From: Oscillospiraceae bacterium
Lineage (GTDB): Bacteria > Bacillota > Clostridia > Oscillospirales > Oscillospiraceae
Direction of reading: 5' to 3'
NCBI GenBank assembly: GCA_017445385.1
Contig: JAFSUG010000023.1
Location: 1-64,000, forward strand
DNA length: 64,000 nucleotides
Shown here: positions 24,020 through 34,009 of the stretch, one piece after another
How positions within the stretch are numbered: the first letter of the stretch is position 1
Layout of the letters: every line of letters begins with the position of its first letter
Program-made: the position numbers and the translations under genes
The notes under the pieces: generated by a model
The model's input: the letters and a program-made list of their open reading frames with translations, nothing else
Told to the model about the DNA's origin: nothing
Databases searched by the model: none

Positions 24020-25210
24020 ATGGGACTGATTAAAGCGATTGCCGGCGCTGCCGGCGGCGTTATGGCGGACCAGTGGAAAGAGTATTTTTACTGCGAAGCG
24101 ATCCCTGCTGACGTGCTTGCCTGCAAAGGGCAAAAGAAAGTATCCGGCCGCAGCAGCAACTACAAGGGCGATGAAAACATCATCACAACCGGCTCGATGA
24201 TCGCCGTTGCGGACGGGCAGTGTATGCTGATCGTTGAGCAGGGCAAGGTCGTTGATCTCTGCGCCGAGCCCGGCGAATACGTTTACGATGCTTCTACCGA
24301 GCCTTCCATCTTTGACGGCGGCAAGCTTGCCGCCAATATCAAAGCGGTGTTCGGGAACGTCGGCAAGCGTTTCACGTTCGGCGGCGAAGCGCCGAAGGAT
24401 CAGCGCGTTTACTATTTCAATACGAAAGAGATCCCCGGCAATAAGTACGGCACGCCGAATGCCGTTCCGTTCCGCGTTGTGGATCAGCGCGCCGGAATCG
24501 ATATTGATATTTCCATCCGCTGCTTTGGCGAATACAGCTATAAGCTCACCAATCCGCTGCTGTTCTATACGAACGTCTGCGGCAACGTCTCCCAGGATTA
24601 CAGCCGCGAGGAGATCGACGGCCAGATGAAGAGCGAGCTGCTCACCGCGCTGCAGCCGGCGTTTGCGAAGATCAGCGCCATGGGCGTGCGCTACAGCGAG
24701 CTGCCCGGCCATACAACGGAGCTTGCCGAAGCGCTCAAGACGGAGCTGACGGCAAAGTGGAGCGATTTCCGCGGCATCGAGATTCAGACGGTCGGCGTTT
24801 CCTCGGTTAAGGCGAGCGAGGAAGACGAAGCGATGATCAAGGAGCTGCAGCGCAATGCGGCGTTTGCCGATCCCACGCGCGCGGCGGCGCATCTTGTCGG
24901 CGCGCAGGCGGCGGCGATGCAGGCGGCTGCCAAAAACGAAGGCGCAGGCCCTGCAATGGCGTTTATGGGCATGAATATGGCAGGCGCTGCCGGCGGCACG
25001 AACGCGCAGACGCTCTTCCAGATGGGACAGCAGCAGGCGGCGGCAGCGCCGCAAGGCGGCTGGACCTGCGCCTGCGGCACGCAGAACACGGGTAAATTCT
25101 GCACCGAGTGCGGCAAGCCGCGCCCCAAGCGCTGCTCCAAATGCGGCTGGGAACCGAGCGGTGACGCGCCGAAGTTCTGCCCCGAATGCGGAACCCCCTT
25201 CGGCGAATAA
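24020..25210 (+). CDS. SPFH-domain protein with C-terminal zinc ribbons (YdjI-like)
   Basis: A 396-residue cytoplasmic or membrane-peripheral protein. The SPFH/virion-core type domain spans ~20-290, with an Ala/Gln/Met-rich linker (~290-345). Two zinc ribbons follow: CACGTQNTGKFCTEC and CSKCGWEPSGDAPKFCPEC. Relatives such as Bacillus YdjI are linked to membrane-stress responses. AAGGAG precedes the ATG. A single-gene transcript between its own promoter and terminator. Confidence 0.85.
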   Translation: MGLIKAIAGAAGGVMADQWKEYFYCEAIPADVLACKGQKKVSGRSSNYKGDENIITTGSMIAVADGQCMLIVEQGKVVDLCAEPGEYVYDASTEPSIFDGGKLAANIKAVFGNVGKRFTFGGEAPKDQRVYYFNTKEIPGNKYGTPNAVPFRVVDQRAGIDIDISIRCFGEYSYKLTNPLLFYTNVCGNVSQDYSREEIDGQMKSELLTALQPAFAKISAMGVRYSELPGHTTELAEALKTELTAKWSDFRGIEIQTVGVSSVKASEEDEAMIKELQRNAAFADPTRAAAHLVGAQAAAMQAAAKNEGAGPAMAFMGMNMAGAAGGTNAQTLFQMGQQQAAAAPQGGWTCACGTQNTGKFCTECGKPRPKRCSKCGWEPSGDAPKFCPECGTPFGE

Positions 25211-25215
25211 GCAAT

Positions 25216-25247
25216 AAAAATCCGACTGCAAAGCAGTCGGATTTTTT
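25216..25247. terminator. Bidirectional terminator, SPFH gene / trmB
   Basis: AAAAATCCGACTGC-AAA-GCAGTCGGATTTTTT. Confidence 0.85.
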
Positions 25248-25885
25248 TATTTCTCAATTACGATCTCGCAGCGGTTGATCGGCGTGCCGAGCGCATGGAA
25301 CTTTTCCTCGTAGCTCGTCATGATGCCGACGATGCCGTTAGCGTGCAGATCGCGCGTAACGTTCTGCGTTTTGTAGCCGTATTCGGCAAATTCCTCGAGC
25401 GACCATTCAAACAGCTTCGCGTTGTCCGTTTTGAAATGGATCTCGCCTCCGTTTTTCAGGATCGTTTTGTACTTTGCCAAAAACGTATGATAGGTGAGGC
25501 GGCGTTTTGCGTTGCGGCTCTTGGGCCATGGATCGCAGAAGTTGATATACAGCCGGTCAATTTCATCGGGCGCAAAGACTTCGTCAATTTTTGCAACGTC
25601 CATCGCGGCGAAAAACACGTTTTTCAGCCCCAGCTCTTTGGCTTTTTCCATGCCGACCACCATCGCGTCCGGCACAACCTCCAGCGCGATCAGCAGCACG
25701 TCCGGCTCGCTTGCGGCGGTTTCTACGGTGAATTTCCCCTTGCCGCAGCCAACCTCCACGCGCAGCTCCTTTGCCGCCGGCATCAGCTCGCGCCAATGCC
25801 CTTTGTAGGTTTCCGGCTGCGCGATCTGCCATTCGGTACAGGCTTCCATGCGCGGAATCAGATTCGGTTTTTTACGCATTCGCAT
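25247..25885 (-). CDS. trmB: tRNA (guanine-N7)-methyltransferase TrmB
   Basis: Methylates G46 in the variable loop of tRNA using SAM. It has 212 residues. The Rossmann SAM site is VEVGCGKGKF. The family signature DRLYINFCDPWPKSRNAKRRL and the substrate loop GGEIHFKTDN are both present. The open frame extends 66 codons upstream through the neighbouring terminator, so the start is set at 25885 with GGGTGG upstream. A second ATG two codons later is possible. Confidence 0.93.
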   Translation of the reverse strand: MRMRKKPNLIPRMEACTEWQIAQPETYKGHWRELMPAAKELRVEVGCGKGKFTVETAASEPDVLLIALEVVPDAMVVGMEKAKELGLKNVFFAAMDVAKIDEVFAPDEIDRLYINFCDPWPKSRNAKRRLTYHTFLAKYKTILKNGGEIHFKTDNAKLFEWSLEEFAEYGYKTQNVTRDLHANGIVGIMTSYEEKFHALGTPINRCEIVIEK

Positions 25886-25950
25886 TCGCGTCCACCCGCT
25901 TTCGAGATTTTTCTCATTGTAGCATAAAGCAGGTGAGAAGCGCAAGCAGG

Positions 25951-25990
25951 AAAAACGAGCATCGTTGGGTGCCCAACGATGCTCGTTTTT
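25951..25990 (-). terminator. Terminator of the VanW-family gene
   Basis: AAAAACGAGCATCGTTGGG and its complement form an 18-bp stem two bases past the VanW stop codon. It can work in both directions. Confidence 0.85.
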
Positions 25991-25991
25991 G

Positions 25992-27608
25992 TCAAGTTGG
26001 CGTTTCCGCAGGAGCGGGCGCTTCCACGGGCGTTTCCGCAGGCGCTTCGGTCGGCGCTTCCGCCGGCGTTTCGGCAGGCGCATCGGTGGGCTGCGGTTCT
26101 TCGGGCGGCGTTTCTTCCGGACCTACGGTGATCACCTTATCGCGCTTGCGGTAGCTGCTGTAGGCGCATTTTTCGGTGGAGAGCTTTTCACCGTCCTTAT
26201 CGTAGTACTCTTTATAGGTCTGCACCCGGTAGCCGGTGTAGGGCGTTACCGTAACTTCGCGGAAGCCGGGCTCTTTCGTTTCGTCAACCTTTTCCACTTC
26301 CTCCCACGGGATCGTGGAAAGCACGGTATAGGTCATCTTAACGGTCTTGTCGCTCTCGTTTGTGCCGAGCAGCTTCACGTGGACCTGTCCGCCGGAAACC
26401 GAGGAGCGGATCAGCAGCGGATGCGCGGTGGAGTTTTTGAACTTGAAGTCCAAACTGCCCCAGTAGATCGTCGCGTCCATGCCCATCGGTACGTAGGTGA
26501 CGGCGTACATATGCTCGGTGCGCTCAACGATATCGAGATCGGCAAGCAGCGCGCACATATAGATTGTGGAAGCAACCTGGCAGACGCCGCCGCCGAGCTC
26601 CGGCTCGCTTGCGCCGCCATTGGTGTAGACGATTGCGGCTTTATAACCCTTTTCCGCTGTGCGCTCGCCGACGATCTTGTTAAACGAGAAGACTTCGCCC
26701 GGGTTGAGAATCGTGCCGTCGATCGTGTCCGCCGCGAGGATCAGATTTGCGGTTCTGGCGGCGATGTTGGTATGGGGACTGTCATAAGCGGCCAGCGTAT
26801 CGGAGAAGTATTCCGCCTGCAGGCTGTCAATCGTGACCTCCGGCAAAAGCTCGCCAAGCTCTATGACGATCGTTTCGCCTTCCTCGGCCTCGGAAATGCG
26901 CTCCATTTCCGCATCGAGATCGAAGCCGTAGCCGATCACTTCTTTTTTGAATTCATGCGTCTGCTCGTTGTAGCTTGCATCCTCGGAAGGCGTGCAGAGC
27001 TTGCGGTAGAGCTCGGAGAGATCAACCGGCTTCGGCTCTACGACCGTATAGTCGAAAGTTGCGCCGGTAAACTGCCCTGCGCCGTATGCCGCAACGATTG
27101 CGTCATAGAGCGCGTTCGGATCAAGCTCGCGCTTCGCCGTGCCGAGCGTAACGGTGATCGTTTCGTCTTCCTCGCTGTAGGTGACCTCGGATTGCTTCAG
27201 CTCGGTTTCCACAGCGTTTGCCGTGCGCTGCGTCAAATCGCGCAGGTATGCTTCGTCAAAGCGGAGCGAATCGGAAATATCCACGTCGTGCGGCTCGCTG
27301 TTGCAGCGAATCCAGCCGATGATCGCGGAGATCGGACCGCCGCTTCTGCCGTATGCGAATGCATCGTCCACGGCTTTCTCGGTGTCCACCTCGACCGCTG
27401 CCGAGTCCGGACGCAGCGAGAGCGTGCGGTCGGGCAGGGTAATCGTGAGCGTTTCGCTTCCGTAAGAGCGGTCAACCGCCGCCTGCACGGCTTGGATCGC
27501 GTCTGCGCGGCCCATGCCGCCGACATTTACGCCGCAAACGGATACGTTCGGATAGATCCGTCCGCTGATCTTCAGAATCAGCCCGAACGCAAGGATCACC
27601 GCAAGCAC
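25992..27608 (-). CDS. VanW-family protein, membrane-anchored (start uncertain)
   Basis: At least 538 residues from a GTG at 27608. One TM segment, then PG_binding_4-like region(s) (~20-230), the VanW domain (~260-410: ILNPGEVFSFNKIVG, GGGVCQVASTIY), a G5-like domain (~430-480) and a Pro/Glu/Thr tail (PTEAPAETPVEAPAP). It probably attaches to or modifies the cell wall. The frame stays open and protein-like upstream to 27726, encoding a basic segment (RKKRYSGARVTKRTTKK) before the TM. A GAGGAG site (27719-27724) sits 8 nt before an ATC at 27708-27710, with no ATG/GTG/TTG there. The true start may be non-AUG near 27710, or the sequence may hold a frame error. Confidence 0.85.
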   Translation of the reverse strand: MLAVILAFGLILKISGRIYPNVSVCGVNVGGMGRADAIQAVQAAVDRSYGSETLTITLPDRTLSLRPDSAAVEVDTEKAVDDAFAYGRSGGPISAIIGWIRCNSEPHDVDISDSLRFDEAYLRDLTQRTANAVETELKQSEVTYSEEDETITVTLGTAKRELDPNALYDAIVAAYGAGQFTGATFDYTVVEPKPVDLSELYRKLCTPSEDASYNEQTHEFKKEVIGYGFDLDAEMERISEAEEGETIVIELGELLPEVTIDSLQAEYFSDTLAAYDSPHTNIAARTANLILAADTIDGTILNPGEVFSFNKIVGERTAEKGYKAAIVYTNGGASEPELGGGVCQVASTIYMCALLADLDIVERTEHMYAVTYVPMGMDATIYWGSLDFKFKNSTAHPLLIRSSVSGGQVHVKLLGTNESDKTVKMTYTVLSTIPWEEVEKVDETKEPGFREVTVTPYTGYRVQTYKEYYDKDGEKLSTEKCAYSSYRKRDKVITVGPEETPPEEPQPTDAPAETPAEAPTEAPAETPVEAPAPAETPT

Positions 27609-27745
27609 GCAGATCGGGATCAGCCATATTTTCTTGTTGCCGGCGCTGTTTTTCTTGGTGGTGCGCTTTGTTACGCGCGCGCCGGAATACCGTTTCTTTC
27701 GTTCTATGATTTTCGACGCTCCTCGTCATTTTTTTCTGCGCCTTT

Positions 27746-27774
27746 ATTATAGGAGAATAATGCGCCGAATGCAA
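27746..27774 (-). promoter_or_regulatory. Promoter of the VanW-family gene
   Basis: On minus: TTGCAT (27769-27774), a 17-bp spacer and TATAAT (27746-27751). Transcription would start near 27739, upstream of the GTG at 27608 by 130 nt. This supports a translation start near 27710. Confidence 0.75.
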
Positions 27775-27953
27775 TGACATTTTCGTAAATTATTTCCATT
27801 TTCCGCTTATTTTATTCACGTTTTTGCCGATTTTGTTACGAATTGTAACATATTTTTTTCTGTTTCCGCTGCCGGATTTCGACGGACTTTTTGCCGCGCA
27901 GGGTGTATGCTGATGGTACCCAACGCGAGCACACTTCATATCCCACCATCCTC

Positions 27954-27980
27954 GCCCCGACGCTGTCGGGGCAATTTTTT
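27954..27980 (+). terminator. Terminator-like hairpin in the azlC leader
   Basis: GCCCCGAC-GCT-GTCGGGGC is followed by AATTTTTT, 51 bp before azlC. No gene ends just upstream on this strand. It is either the end of a short RNA or an attenuator in the azlC leader. The rest of the gap 27775-28031 is AT-rich and shows no coding frame. Confidence 0.6.
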
Positions 27981-28031
27981 ATTGCGAAACGTTCGGAAAT
28001 CTGCTAAAATCCCCTCAACGGAGGCGCGTTT

Positions 28032-28703
28032 ATGAAGCAGTGGAAGAAAAACTTTATCCGAACGATCCCTGTGCTGACAGGCTATCTTGTCCTCGGCGCA
28101 AGCTTCGGCATCGTTATGCAGAGCAAGGGCTTCGACGTGCTGTGGTCGATTGGGATGAGCGCCGCAGTTTTTGCCGGCTCGATGCAGTTCGTTGCGGTGG
28201 ACCTGCTTGCGACTGCCGCCGGCATCATCACAACTGCGCTGACGACCTTGATGGTGAACGCGCGCCACTTGTTTTACGGCGTTTCCATGGTAGACCGCTA
28301 CCGTGATGTCGGGAAAGCGAAGCCGTATCTGATCTTTGCGCTGACGGACGAAACGTACTCGATCGTCTGCGCCGATGAGACGCTCTCGAACCGCGATCTT
28401 CTTCAGATCACGCTGCTGGATCATCTCTATTGGATTGCGGGAAGCGCAATCGGCGGCGGGATCGGCGCGCTGATCCCGTGGGATTTTAAGGGCGTTGATT
28501 TTGCGCTGACTGCGCTGTTTATCAGTATTTTCACCGATCAGTGGAGCAAAACGAAAGATCATCTTCCGGCAATCCTCGGCGCATCGCTCTCGTCTGCAAG
28601 CCTGCTCATCTTCGGCGCGGATCGGTTTCTGATTCCGGCGATGCTTGCCATCACGCTCGCGCTTGCCGTTTTGAAGCGCGTTCGGAAGGGGGCGGAAGCA
28701 TGA
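28032..28703 (+). CDS. azlC: Branched-chain amino acid exporter subunit AzlC
   Basis: The large subunit of a two-component branched-chain amino acid exporter. It has 223 residues and seven or so TM segments. Family signatures are PVLTGYLVLGASFGIVMQSKG, FAGSMQFVAVDLL and TTLMVNARHLFYG. GGAGGCG precedes the ATG. The stop overlaps the azlD start (ATGA). Confidence 0.93.
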   Translation: MKQWKKNFIRTIPVLTGYLVLGASFGIVMQSKGFDVLWSIGMSAAVFAGSMQFVAVDLLATAAGIITTALTTLMVNARHLFYGVSMVDRYRDVGKAKPYLIFALTDETYSIVCADETLSNRDLLQITLLDHLYWIAGSAIGGGIGALIPWDFKGVDFALTALFISIFTDQWSKTKDHLPAILGASLSSASLLIFGADRFLIPAMLAITLALAVLKRVRKGAEA

Positions 28704-29026
28704 GCCCTTCGCTCTATTCGGCATTGCAGATCGCTGTGATTGCGGCGGTTACGATTCTGCTTCGTTTTCTGCCGTTCTGGCTGTTTGGCGGCGGCAGGAA
28801 AACGCCGAAATTCGTTTCCTATCTCGGCAGCGTATTGCCGAGCGCAATCATGGGAATGCTGGTTGTATACTGCCTGCGCAATCTGGAGTTCTCCGCTGCT
28901 TCCGGCTGGCTGCCGGCGGTGATTGCCGGTGCGGCGGTTGCCGCGCTGCAGGCGCTTACGCGCCGCTCCCTTGTGAGTATTTTAGGCGGCACGGCACTAT
29001 ATATGGTGCTTGTGAATTTCTTATAA
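28700..29026 (+). CDS. azlD: Branched-chain amino acid exporter subunit AzlD
   Basis: The small partner of AzlC, 108 residues with four hydrophobic segments ([36 protein letters not shown]). The ATG is set by the 4-bp overlap with azlC and GGAAGGGGGCGG upstream; longer in-frame sequence lies inside azlC. Confidence 0.92.
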   Translation: MSPSLYSALQIAVIAAVTILLRFLPFWLFGGGRKTPKFVSYLGSVLPSAIMGMLVVYCLRNLEFSAASGWLPAVIAGAAVAALQALTRRSLVSILGGTALYMVLVNFL

Positions 29027-29033
29027 ATTTTTC

Positions 29034-29062
29034 TTTACATTTTGCCCGCTTTGTGGTATTCT
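29034..29062 (+). promoter_or_regulatory. rpsO promoter; 120-nt leader follows
   Basis: TTTACA (29034-29039), a 17-bp spacer and TATTCT (29057-29062). The leader to 29193 starts with TGGCGC-AGAA-GCGCCA (29071-29086) and continues with GC-rich segments that can fold. This is the place where S15 autoregulatory leaders occur, but I cannot match a known class by eye. Confidence 0.7.
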
Positions 29063-29192
29063 AATCAGGCTGGCGCAGAAGCGCCATGCAATGCCCCGTC
29101 GCTCGGTTTCGGGATCAGGTTCTTTTCAGAAGGACAATCTGCCGCCCCGATACTTGGCTCGAGGGAAAAATTCAGAAAGGTGGAACACTATC

Positions 29193-29459
29193 ATGATGAG
29201 AAAAGAAGAAAAGACTGCGGTCATCGAGGCCAATGCAACCCATCCGGGCGACACCGGCTCGCCGGAGGTTCAGATCGCCATCCTCACCGCTCGCATCAAC
29301 GAGCTGACGGAGCATCTGCGCGTCCATAAGCACGATAACCATTCCCGCCGCGGTCTGCTGATGATGGTCGGTAAGCGCCGCAGCCTGCTGGACTATCTGG
29401 CAAAGAAGGACATCGAGCGTTACCGCGCAATTATTGCGAAGCTCGGCATCCGTAAGTAA
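29193..29459 (+). CDS. rpsO: 30S ribosomal protein S15
   Basis: An 88-residue primary 16S rRNA binding protein. Signatures are [51 protein letters not shown] and [21 protein letters not shown] lies about 10 nt upstream of the first of two consecutive ATG codons. It is followed by pnp, the usual rpsO-pnp order. Confidence 0.97.
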   Translation: MMRKEEKTAVIEANATHPGDTGSPEVQIAILTARINELTEHLRVHKHDNHSRRGLLMMVGKRRSLLDYLAKKDIERYRAIIAKLGIRK

Positions 29460-29470
29460 AAAGTCTGAAA

Positions 29471-29494
29471 TGGGCAGCTTCGGCTGCCCATTTT
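29471..29494 (+). terminator. Weak terminator or processing hairpin between rpsO and pnp
   Basis: TGGGCAGC-TTCG-GCTGCCCA with only four T after it. Read-through to pnp, or RNase processing here, is likely. Confidence 0.6.
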
Positions 29495-29629
29495 GGCGAT
29501 AAAGGAAACAAACAAAAAGGAGCATTTCCCGGGGCAGATTTAGCAGTTGAAGGTACCGCCGAACTTCGGCAGCAGCTTCAAGTGCTGGATCTGTGGGACT
29601 GCTCCGAACAAAAGAAAAGGAGAAGTTTC

Positions 29630-31765
29630 ATGATTACAAAGAAAACCTACCCCAACCACCACGTGTTCGAAACCGAGATCGGCGGACGCACCTTCACCGT
29701 GGAGACCGGCAAGGTTGCGGAGCTTGCGAATGCCGAGTGCATTTGCCGCTATGGCGATACCGTCGTCCTTACGACGATCACCTCCTCGCCGCTGCCGAAG
29801 GCAGGCATCGACTACTTCCCGCTGACGATCGAATTTGAAGAGCGTCTTTACGGCGTTGGCCGCATTCCCGGCAGCTTTAACCGCCGCGAAGGCCGCCCGA
29901 GCGAAAAGGCGATCCTCACCATGCGCCTGATCGACCGCCCGATGCGCCCGTTCTTCGATGACGAGCTGCGCAACGACGTTGTCATCACCTGCACCGCCCT
30001 TGCAACCGACCATGAAAACCCCGTTGAGGTCGTTGCGTCGCTCGGCGCGTTCATCGCAACCGCTTGCTCGGACGTTCCCTGGAACGGCCCGATGGCAACC
30101 ACCGAAGTGGCTATGGTCGATGGCGAGTACGTCATTAACCCCTCGGCAGAGCAGCGCGCTAACGCAAAAATGTTCTGCACGATCGCTTCCACCGCGGAAA
30201 AGGTCGTCATGATCGAAACCGAGGCAAACGAAGTCAGCGAAGCCGATTTGCTCAAGGGCATCGAGCTTGCGCATGAAACCAACAAGAAGATCGTCGCCTT
30301 CATCAACTCCATCGTAGACGTGATCGGCAAGCCGAAGTTCACGTTTGAAAAGGCTGCCGTCAACCATGAGATGCTCGATGATCTCATGAATTACGGCATG
30401 GACAATATCGAGTACGCGCTCGATACCGATGATAAGAACGTCCGCGAAGAGCGCCTGACTGCCGCAATCGTTGACTTCAAGGAGAAGTTCGGTGAAAAGT
30501 ACGGCGAGGATTTCGACGTTCAGATCGACGTCTGCCTGTATAAGATGCAGAAGAAAGTCGTTAAGAAATGGCTGCTTGCCGGCAAGCGTGTTGACGGCCG
30601 CGGCATGGATGAGATCCGTCCGCTCGCCGCAGAAGTCGGCGTTCTGCCGCGCGTCCACGGCTCGGGCCTCTTCACGCGCGGACAGACGCAGGTGCTCTCC
30701 ATCTGCACGCTCGCAACGCTCTCCATGGAGCAGAAGCTCGATACGATCTTCCCCGAGGACAGCAAGCGCTATATCCACCACTACAATTTCCCGGCGTTCT
30801 CCACCGGTGAAGCGCGCGGCGCGCGTTCCACTTCCCGCCGTGAGATCGGCCATGGCGCGCTTGCGGAAAAGGCGCTCGTACCCGTGCTTCCGAGCGTGGA
30901 AGAGTTCCCGTACTGCATCCGCGTCGTCAGCGAGGTGCTTTCCTCCAACGGCTCGACCTCGCAGGGTTCCATCTGCGGCTCTACGCTTGCGCTGATGGAT
31001 GCCGGCGTTCCGATCCGCCGTCCGGTTGCAGGCATTTCCTGCGGTCTGATCTCCGATCAGGAGACCGGCGAATGGCGTACCTTCACCGATATTCAGGGTG
31101 TTGAGGACTTCCACGGCGAGATGGACTTCAAGGTTGCCGGTACAACCGAAGGCATCACCGCCATCCAGATGGACTTGAAGAACGACGGCTTGACCATGGA
31201 AATCATTGCCGACGCGCTGGAGCGCTGCCGCAAGGCGCGCCTGGAGATTCTCGAGCAGATCATGCTGCCGTGCATCTCCGAGCCGCGTCCGGAAGTCAGC
31301 GAATTTGCGCCGAAGATGATCTCGATCAAGATCGACGTGGACAAGATCCGCGAAGTCATCGGCAAGGGCGGCAGCATGATCCAGAAGATCGTTGCCGAGT
31401 CCGGCGCGCAGGTCGATATCGAAGAGGACGGCACGATTCATATCGCTTCCCCCGATTCCGCTTCCTGCGAAGCTGCAAAGCGCATGATCGAAGACATCTG
31501 CTTTGTTCCCGAGGTCGGCACGCTCTATCAGGGCAAGGTCGTCCGCATCCTGCCCGGCACGGGCGCGATCGTGGAGCTTGCTCCGGGCAAGGACGGCATG
31601 GTGCATATCTCCCGTCTTGCCGATAAGCGCGTTGAGAAGGTGGAAGACGTGCTCAACGTCGGCGATACCACTTGGGTCAAGGTTATGGAGATCGATGAAA
31701 AGGGTCACGTTCGCCTCAGCCGCCGCGATGCGCTGCGCGAGATGAATGAGAACAGCCAGAGATAA
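29630..31765 (+). CDS. pnp: Polyribonucleotide nucleotidyltransferase (PNPase)
   Basis: A phosphorolytic 3'-5' exoribonuclease of 711 residues. Two RNase PH domains (~10-230 and ~320-540) flank an all-alpha domain. The second contains [23 protein letters not shown] and [25 protein letters not shown] domain ([15 protein letters not shown]) and an S1 domain ([21 protein letters not shown]...KDGMVHIS) end the protein. AAAAGGAGA precedes the ATG. A long antisense frame inside it is a shadow. Confidence 0.97.
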   Translation: MITKKTYPNHHVFETEIGGRTFTVETGKVAELANAECICRYGDTVVLTTITSSPLPKAGIDYFPLTIEFEERLYGVGRIPGSFNRREGRPSEKAILTMRLIDRPMRPFFDDELRNDVVITCTALATDHENPVEVVASLGAFIATACSDVPWNGPMATTEVAMVDGEYVINPSAEQRANAKMFCTIASTAEKVVMIETEANEVSEADLLKGIELAHETNKKIVAFINSIVDVIGKPKFTFEKAAVNHEMLDDLMNYGMDNIEYALDTDDKNVREERLTAAIVDFKEKFGEKYGEDFDVQIDVCLYKMQKKVVKKWLLAGKRVDGRGMDEIRPLAAEVGVLPRVHGSGLFTRGQTQVLSICTLATLSMEQKLDTIFPEDSKRYIHHYNFPAFSTGEARGARSTSRREIGHGALAEKALVPVLPSVEEFPYCIRVVSEVLSSNGSTSQGSICGSTLALMDAGVPIRRPVAGISCGLISDQETGEWRTFTDIQGVEDFHGEMDFKVAGTTEGITAIQMDLKNDGLTMEIIADALERCRKARLEILEQIMLPCISEPRPEVSEFAPKMISIKIDVDKIREVIGKGGSMIQKIVAESGAQVDIEEDGTIHIASPDSASCEAAKRMIEDICFVPEVGTLYQGKVVRILPGTGAIVELAPGKDGMVHISRLADKRVEKVEDVLNVGDTTWVKVMEIDEKGHVRLSRRDALREMNENSQR

Positions 31766-31773
31766 AACGATCC

Positions 31774-31805
31774 AAAGAGCGCCTGCCCGGCAGGCGCTCT
31801 TTTTT
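31774..31805 (+). terminator. Terminator after pnp
   Basis: AGAGCGCCTG-CCCGG-CAGGCGCTCT followed by a T-run. Confidence 0.9.
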
Positions 31806-31829
31806 GTGACGCAAACGGAGGGGAGAACA

Positions 31830-32447
31830 ATGCGAATTCTGTTTCAGGGCGATTCCATAACGGATGCCGGCCGCAAAAAAGACGAAGCGCATCCGCTCGG
31901 CTTCGGCTATGCGATGCTCGCGTCGAGCGCGCTCGGTCTGCAGTCGCCGGGGAAGTACGAATTTATCAACCGCGGCGTTGGCGGCGACCGTATCACGCGT
32001 CTGTACGCGCGGATCAAATCTGATCTGATCAACCTCTCGCCGGACGTTATGAGCATTCTCATCGGCGTGAACGACGTTTGGCATGAGCTGAAATCGAATA
32101 ACGGCACAGCAACGCCGAAATTTCTGAAAATCTATCGGATGCTGCTGGAGGAAACGCTGGAGGCGCTCCCGGAACTGAAAATCATGCTCTTTGCGCCGTA
32201 TGTGATGCGCGGCAGCGCAACGGAGCCGTTTTTTGAGGCGTTTCAATCGGGCGTCGCGGAAAAGGCGGAAGCCGTCCGGCAGATTGCGGCGGAGTTTTCG
32301 CTTCCGTATTTCACGCTTCAGGATAAGTTTGATGAAGCGGCTAAGCTCGCGCCGCCCGAATATTGGCTGAGGGACGGCGTGCATCCGACGCTGTTCGGGC
32401 ATCAGCTGATCGCAAACGAATGGCTGAAGGCATTCAAAACGCTGTAA
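31830..32447 (+). CDS. SGNH/GDSL-family hydrolase, cytoplasmic
   Basis: A 205-residue esterase-like enzyme. Block I is FQGDSITDAG with nucleophile Ser9. The glycine block is NRGVGGDRI, block III is IGVNDVW, and the catalytic pair is DGVHPTLFGH. There is no signal peptide. GGAGGGGA precedes the ATG; an in-frame extension of 28 codons lies in the pnp terminator and is rejected. The family includes rhamnogalacturonan acetylesterases and lysophospholipases. Deacetylation of imported sugars fits the region, without direct evidence. Confidence 0.88.
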   Translation: MRILFQGDSITDAGRKKDEAHPLGFGYAMLASSALGLQSPGKYEFINRGVGGDRITRLYARIKSDLINLSPDVMSILIGVNDVWHELKSNNGTATPKFLKIYRMLLEETLEALPELKIMLFAPYVMRGSATEPFFEAFQSGVAEKAEAVRQIAAEFSLPYFTLQDKFDEAAKLAPPEYWLRDGVHPTLFGHQLIANEWLKAFKTL

Positions 32448-32454
32448 ACTGCGC

Positions 32455-32492
32455 AATCGGGCAAGCGGATCGGCTTGCCCGATTCTTTTTTG
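32455..32492 (+). terminator. Terminator after the SGNH hydrolase gene
   Basis: AATCGGGCAAGC / GCTTGCCCGATT around GGATCG, followed by CTTTTTT. Confidence 0.88.
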
Positions 32493-32555
32493 CGGCGCTT
32501 GCAAAAATCCATAATTTGTATCGCCGAAAGGCGACAAAATTTGTGGAATTTCCTA

Positions 32556-32585
32556 TTGAACTTTCTAAAAATATAGTGATATAAT
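32556..32585 (+). promoter_or_regulatory. Promoter of the principal sigma factor gene
   Basis: TTGAAC (32556-32561), an 18-bp spacer and TATAAT (32580-32585). Confidence 0.7.
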
Positions 32586-32645
32586 GGGACAGATTCGCTG
32601 CGAACGCTTCGCAGCGCGATTACGGAAAGAGGATGTGCGCCGTAC

Positions 32646-33779
<1,134 letters not shown>

Positions 33780-33782
33780 TTA

Positions 33783-33811
33783 AAAACACCGTCTTCGGAC
33801 GGTGTTTTTTG
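33783..33811 (+). terminator. Terminator after sigA
   Basis: AACACCGTC-TTCG-GACGGTGTTTTTT. Confidence 0.92.
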
Positions 33812-33827
33812 TTCTTTTCTGCACTCC

Positions 33828-33903
33828 GTAGGGGCGGCTATCAGCCGCCCGAAATTTGCCGATGCGCACCGGACCCGAACGGGCGACCAATGGCCGCCCC
33901 TAC
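33828..33903. repeat. Two-hairpin intergenic repeat (GTAGGGGCG family), copy 2
   Basis: It starts GTAGGGGCGG and ends CCGCCCCTAC. Hairpins are GGGCGGC-TATCA-GCCGCCC and GGGCGACC-AAT-GGCCGCCC (the latter with one mismatch). It matches the copy at 60667-60741 at about 71 of 76 positions by eye. It is followed by short ATGAA-type hairpins (33915-33966) like those at 173-345. Confidence 0.85.
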
Positions 33904-33963
33904 GCGGCAAACTATTTCATGAATTGCACTTCGTGCATGAATTGCGCCTGCGGCGCGTGAAAT

Positions 33964-34000
33964 GAAAGAAGTCCGATGCCATAAGGCATCGGACTTCTTT
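33964..34000 (-). terminator. Terminator of the mtlD-like operon
   Basis: AAAGAAGTCCGATGCC-ATAA-GGCATCGGACTTCTTT, a 16-bp stem ten bases past the mtlD stop. Confidence 0.9.
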
Positions 34001-34009
34001 CATTATACC

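Noticed and set aside
25965..27752. A 595-codon plus-strand frame
   Set aside because: It is antisense to the VanW-family gene and trails through its terminator; no start signal and no protein-like domains.
29540..31708. A 722-codon minus-strand frame
   Set aside because: It is the antisense shadow of pnp, which is fully recognisable on plus.
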